Part shown: positions 61,018 to 64,000 of the stretch, one piece after another
How the letters are laid out: each line of letters starts with the position of its first letter
How positions within the stretch are numbered: the first letter of the stretch is position 1
DNA from: Gammaproteobacteria bacterium
Lineage (GTDB): Bacteria; Pseudomonadota; Gammaproteobacteria; Enterobacterales; Alteromonadaceae
NCBI GenBank assembly: GCA_018825965.1
Contig: JAHKAA010000050.1
Location: 1-64,000 of the forward strand
Reading direction: 5' to 3'
Length of the DNA stretch: 64,000 nucleotides
Made by a program: the position numbers and the translations under genes
The notes under the pieces: model-generated
What the model saw: the letters and a program-made list of their open reading frames with translations, nothing else
Databases searched by the model: none
What the model was told of the DNA's origin: nothing

Positions 61018-63684
61018 ATGAGGTTACGTGAAACTTTAGTAGTCTACATGCTACCTATTCTGGTCTTGCCTTTATTATGTCTGGGTTATTTGTCGTATCA
61101 CTTCAGTGTCCGTTATTACGAACAACAACTTTTTTTACAAATTAAAAGTGAGCTGGTACAAAGGCAACAAGATATACGGCTTGCGTTATCTTCTTATCAG
61201 CAAAGCTTACAGATTTTATCTGCTCAACCTCTGGTTGCCCGTTTTATCGCTGGCGAATTGCAGCTTGCACCAGACTTAGTGCAGATATTTGAGCGCTACC
61301 GCAGTGTTCATCCCGACATTAGTGCCGTCAAGTTTGTTCGCTTAAATGGTGATTATCAGTTAACTATCCCTTTGCAGAAAAAGACGACTGAGACCAGCAG
61401 ATTCAGAAACCAGTATTTTTCTGCGTTGCAGTCGATGATGGACGATAACGGCTTTTTTCTGTCCAGTGAACAAGGCTCCAGTCAGAATAACTTGTATGTT
61501 GCACAAAAAGTCTATTTGTCCGGACAGTCTGCCGGTGATATTAAACGCCTTTGGGGTTATCTGGTTCTGGTGATCAAGCCACATCTTTTTCAGCATGCAA
61601 TAAGCCAGTTAACAGGGGACTTTCGGGCGCCTTTAGTCATTAGCCAGGCTGCGACTATAGCCTTTGCTGAAAATCCCTTGCTGATGGGCAGTGCCTTTTC
61701 TCCGGTGCATTTCACTGAGCTTCAGGCCAGTGTTGACCAACATCAGTTTGTTCCAACCTTGTTGCTTGGCCAGTCCATGTTGGTAACAGCTGTGTCTTTA
61801 GCCGGACCCTATCAACTGGTGATGGGGGTTCAACCTGCGTTGTTAGATAAAAGTATGGCCTATAAACCTTCATTAATTGCCTTGTTTTGTGTGCTGTTTT
61901 GTATAGGTTTGCCTGTGATGATTTACAGGGTGCTGGCCCGTTTTGTACTGACGCCAATACGGGAACTGACAGTAGCTAAAACTGCGGTTGGGCGAGGCGA
62001 TTTATCCACTGTACTGACAGTTAAAAAGCAGGACGAGTTAGGTGATATGTTTGCTGCTTTTAATGTGATGGTACGACAACTGCGGGTGTATCGTGAGCGT
62101 GAGAGAGCCTATCAGCAGCAGTTAGAAGACAAAGTGGCTGCCAGAACTCAGGATTTAGCCAATGCTAATCAGCAGTTGGAAGATGCTAATCAGCAATTGA
62201 TTCTGGCACGCGAAGTGGCTGAGCAGGCTAACCGTCTGAAAAGCGTGTTCCTGGCCAATATGAGCCATGAAATTCGCACTCCTCTGACTGCCATTATTGG
62301 TTTTAGTGAGCAGGCTATCCATGAAAACGACCCTCACCGCCAGTTGGATTATTTGAGTCGGGTGTTGCGTAGCGGCGATCACTTGCTGGCACTGATTAAC
62401 GATATTCTCGACTTGTCTAAAATAGAAGCCGATAAATTAGACTTGCTGACCGAACAGGTGAATCTGCTCACTATAGTGGATGATATTTATCAGTTGACCA
62501 AACAGCAGGCCGGGCAAAAAGGTCTGCAATGTTTGCTGGAATTAAATTATCCCTTACCTCAATTTATTTATACCGACACCTTACGATTTCGTCAGGTGCT
62601 GCTGAATCTGACCTCTAATGCTGTGAAATTTACCCAAAAAGGTAAAGTGGTGATCCATGTTTCTTATCAAACCCCAGAAGAAGTGCTGCGGATCAAAATT
62701 AAAGACACCGGCATAGGTATTACCGATCAAGAACTGAGTAAGTTGTTCCAGCCTTTTGTGCAAGCCGATGCCGCTGTCACCCGTAACTTTGGAGGTTCAG
62801 GGCTTGGCCTTTGTATTTCAAAAAAACTGATGGAACAGATGCAGGGCGATATTCAGGTGGAGAGTGTCAAAGGTATTGGCAGTTGTTTTGAGATCCTAAT
62901 GGCTTGTGAGCATCAGCATATTAGTCTGGTGCAGAGCTATCAGCGTCCTGCTGAGGAAGCTTTGGAGCTTGCAGTGCCAACAGACTACCACAAGCTCAAA
63001 GTGCTGGTGGCTGAAGACAACCCGGACAATCAGCTGCTTATTCAGGTGTTGTTGCAGAAGTTAGGTATTCAGGCGGTGATTGTTGAGAATGGTCATAAGG
63101 CCGTAGAAAGGGTGCTGCTGGAAAGTTTTGATTTGGTCTTGATGGATATGCAGATGCCAGAAATGGGAGGGGAAGAAGCCACAGCCCTGATACGTCATGC
63201 GGGTATGGACTTACCTGTAGTGGCTCTGACCGCCAACGTGATGAGTGAAGATCAAAACCGTTATTTGAAGGCTGGCTGCCAGGCCGTTTTATCCAAACCT
63301 ATAGTGCAAAAAGATTTCTTAGCTGTGATACAAAGGTTTTGTCAGGCAGACACTACACTGGATGAGCAACTGGAAGCACAATTAGCCTCGGATCCTGTCA
63401 TTATGCAGCTTAAACAAGACTTTAAACTGGCGCTTCCCGCCATGCTGCATGACTTCCAGTTGTGGTTGTCTTCAGCCAACTGGAGTCGGCTGCAATACGA
63501 AGCTCATAGTGTCAAAGGCAGTGCCGGCAGTATGGGGTATCCGCAGTTAACCGAACTGATGTCAACACTGGAGCAAGCGGCAAAAAATGCGGATACTGAG
63601 CAGATTAGTCTGTTGATCGCTGAATTTGTGGCTCTGGTGTCAGCAGAACAAGGTTCAGAGCAGGAGGTGAGTAGTGAGTCATAA
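61018..63684 (+). CDS. Hybrid sensor histidine kinase with receiver and HPt domains
   Basis: 888 residues. N-terminal helix, periplasmic sensor of about 260 residues (dCache-like length), second helix (about 283-303), HAMP (VLTPIRELTVAKTAVGRGDLS), coiled coil, HisKA with the phosphoacceptor His near residue 417 in MSHEIRTPL, ATPase domain with NLTSNAVKFT, DTGIGI and GGSGLGL, receiver with Asp near 710 in LMDMQMPEMGG, and HPt with His near 830 in AHSVKGSAGS. A full phosphorelay chain therefore sits in one inner-membrane protein. The output regulator is not in the window. It overlaps the next gene by 11 bases. Confidence 0.95.
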   Translation: MRLRETLVVYMLPILVLPLLCLGYLSYHFSVRYYEQQLFLQIKSELVQRQQDIRLALSSYQQSLQILSAQPLVARFIAGELQLAPDLVQIFERYRSVHPDISAVKFVRLNGDYQLTIPLQKKTTETSRFRNQYFSALQSMMDDNGFFLSSEQGSSQNNLYVAQKVYLSGQSAGDIKRLWGYLVLVIKPHLFQHAISQLTGDFRAPLVISQAATIAFAENPLLMGSAFSPVHFTELQASVDQHQFVPTLLLGQSMLVTAVSLAGPYQLVMGVQPALLDKSMAYKPSLIALFCVLFCIGLPVMIYRVLARFVLTPIRELTVAKTAVGRGDLSTVLTVKKQDELGDMFAAFNVMVRQLRVYRERERAYQQQLEDKVAARTQDLANANQQLEDANQQLILAREVAEQANRLKSVFLANMSHEIRTPLTAIIGFSEQAIHENDPHRQLDYLSRVLRSGDHLLALINDILDLSKIEADKLDLLTEQVNLLTIVDDIYQLTKQQAGQKGLQCLLELNYPLPQFIYTDTLRFRQVLLNLTSNAVKFTQKGKVVIHVSYQTPEEVLRIKIKDTGIGITDQELSKLFQPFVQADAAVTRNFGGSGLGLCISKKLMEQMQGDIQVESVKGIGSCFEILMACEHQHISLVQSYQRPAEEALELAVPTDYHKLKVLVAEDNPDNQLLIQVLLQKLGIQAVIVENGHKAVERVLLESFDLVLMDMQMPEMGGEEATALIRHAGMDLPVVALTANVMSEDQNRYLKAGCQAVLSKPIVQKDFLAVIQRFCQADTTLDEQLEAQLASDPVIMQLKQDFKLALPAMLHDFQLWLSSANWSRLQYEAHSVKGSAGSMGYPQLTELMSTLEQAAKNADTEQISLLIAEFVALVSAEQGSEQEVSSES

Positions 63685-64000
63685 CAGCTTTGAGCTGGCT
63701 TTGGAGATAAATCGCGATAGTATCTGGTTAGCCGACTGGCCTTTGTGTCAGCTTCGGGTGCAAAACGATGCCAATTATCCCTGGTTTATTTTGATCCCAA
63801 GACGTCCGGGCATGGTTGAAATTATTGATTTAACGCAGGACGATCAGGACCAGCTATGGCGGGAAAGTGCTTATTTGTCAGTCTTCCTGAAATCAGCCTT
63901 TCAGGCCAAAAAACTGAACCTGGCTGCGCTTGGCAATATGGTGCCGCAATTACATCTGCACCATATAGTGCGTTATGAGAATGATGCGGCCTGGCCCGCT
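63674..64000 (+). CDS. HIT domain protein (cut by window end)
   Basis: 109 codons visible, 3' end missing. GTG start at 63674 with AGGAGG six bases upstream, inside the end of the kinase gene. The histidine-triad motif reads PQLHLHHIVR near the end, preceded by PWFILIPRR and LNLAALGNMVPQ. HIT proteins of this short type hydrolyse nucleotide conjugates. Coupling to the kinase is suggested by the 11-base overlap. Confidence 0.88.
   Translation, partial: MSHNSFELALEINRDSIWLADWPLCQLRVQNDANYPWFILIPRRPGMVEIIDLTQDDQDQLWRESAYLSVFLKSAFQAKKLNLAALGNMVPQLHLHHIVRYENDAAWPA

Overview
The window is a stretch of chromosome from a gammaproteobacterium, most likely Rheinheimera or a close relative. This placement is inferred from gene content: PanP in place of PanD, a complete Na+-NQR operon with nqrM, FabV, RlmG, a TIGR03899 protein, and moderate GC. 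There is no phage, CRISPR array, rRNA, tRNA or insertion sequence. Most genes are housekeeping.

Layout. 1-7.3 kb is signalling: a BarA-like sensor that has lost its kinase core, a TIGR03899 protein, a REC-DUF3369-GGDEF-EAL regulator and a minimal chemoreceptor. 7.3-13 kb holds ppa, a triple 64-bp tandem repeat, fbp, mpl, ubiX and the yadGH-type ABC exporter. 13-30 kb has an EAL protein, panP, panCB-folK-pcnB-gluQ-dksA, a TauE-type exporter, pepB, hrpB and mrcB. 30-37 kb is an accessory block: two membrane-anchored winged-helix regulators with large extracytoplasmic domains, the first a clear PD40/TolB-type propeller. They flank a very small secreted protein and are followed by three tandem 513-bp lipoprotein genes and another exported protein. 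37.5-43.3 kb has hemL, pyrB, hemJ, a CLC protein, a DUF6776-like protein and erpA. 43.6-49.1 kb is a small XRE regulator plus the ampG/yajG/bolA neighbourhood with a cyclophilin, rlmG and an AlkB-type dioxygenase. 49.3-57 kb is fabV and nqrABCDEF-nqrM. 57-64 kb has an M17 peptidase, an NCS2 purine permease, an exported metallo-beta-lactamase-fold protein, a full hybrid kinase and a truncated HIT protein.

How it fits together. From yadGH to erpA the gene order follows the E. coli K-12 3-minute region (yadGH ... panC panB ... folK pcnB gluQ dksA ... hrpB mrcB [fhuACDB] hemL clcA erpA). The accessory block at 30-37 kb sits exactly where E. coli carries fhuACDB, and panP sits near the place of panD. 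Pantothenate synthesis is supplied by PanP (beta-alanine), PanB and PanC. Mpl and AmpG both serve murein recycling, and MrcB murein synthesis. Two EAL proteins and two BarA-like/hybrid sensors indicate c-di-GMP and phosphorelay control.

The most unusual points are: the receptor pair with its small secreted protein and palindromic promoter sites; the triplicated lipoprotein; the kinase-dead BarA-like protein; and pcnB, which appears to start at an AUU codon behind a strong ribosome-binding site, as known for E. coli pcnB.
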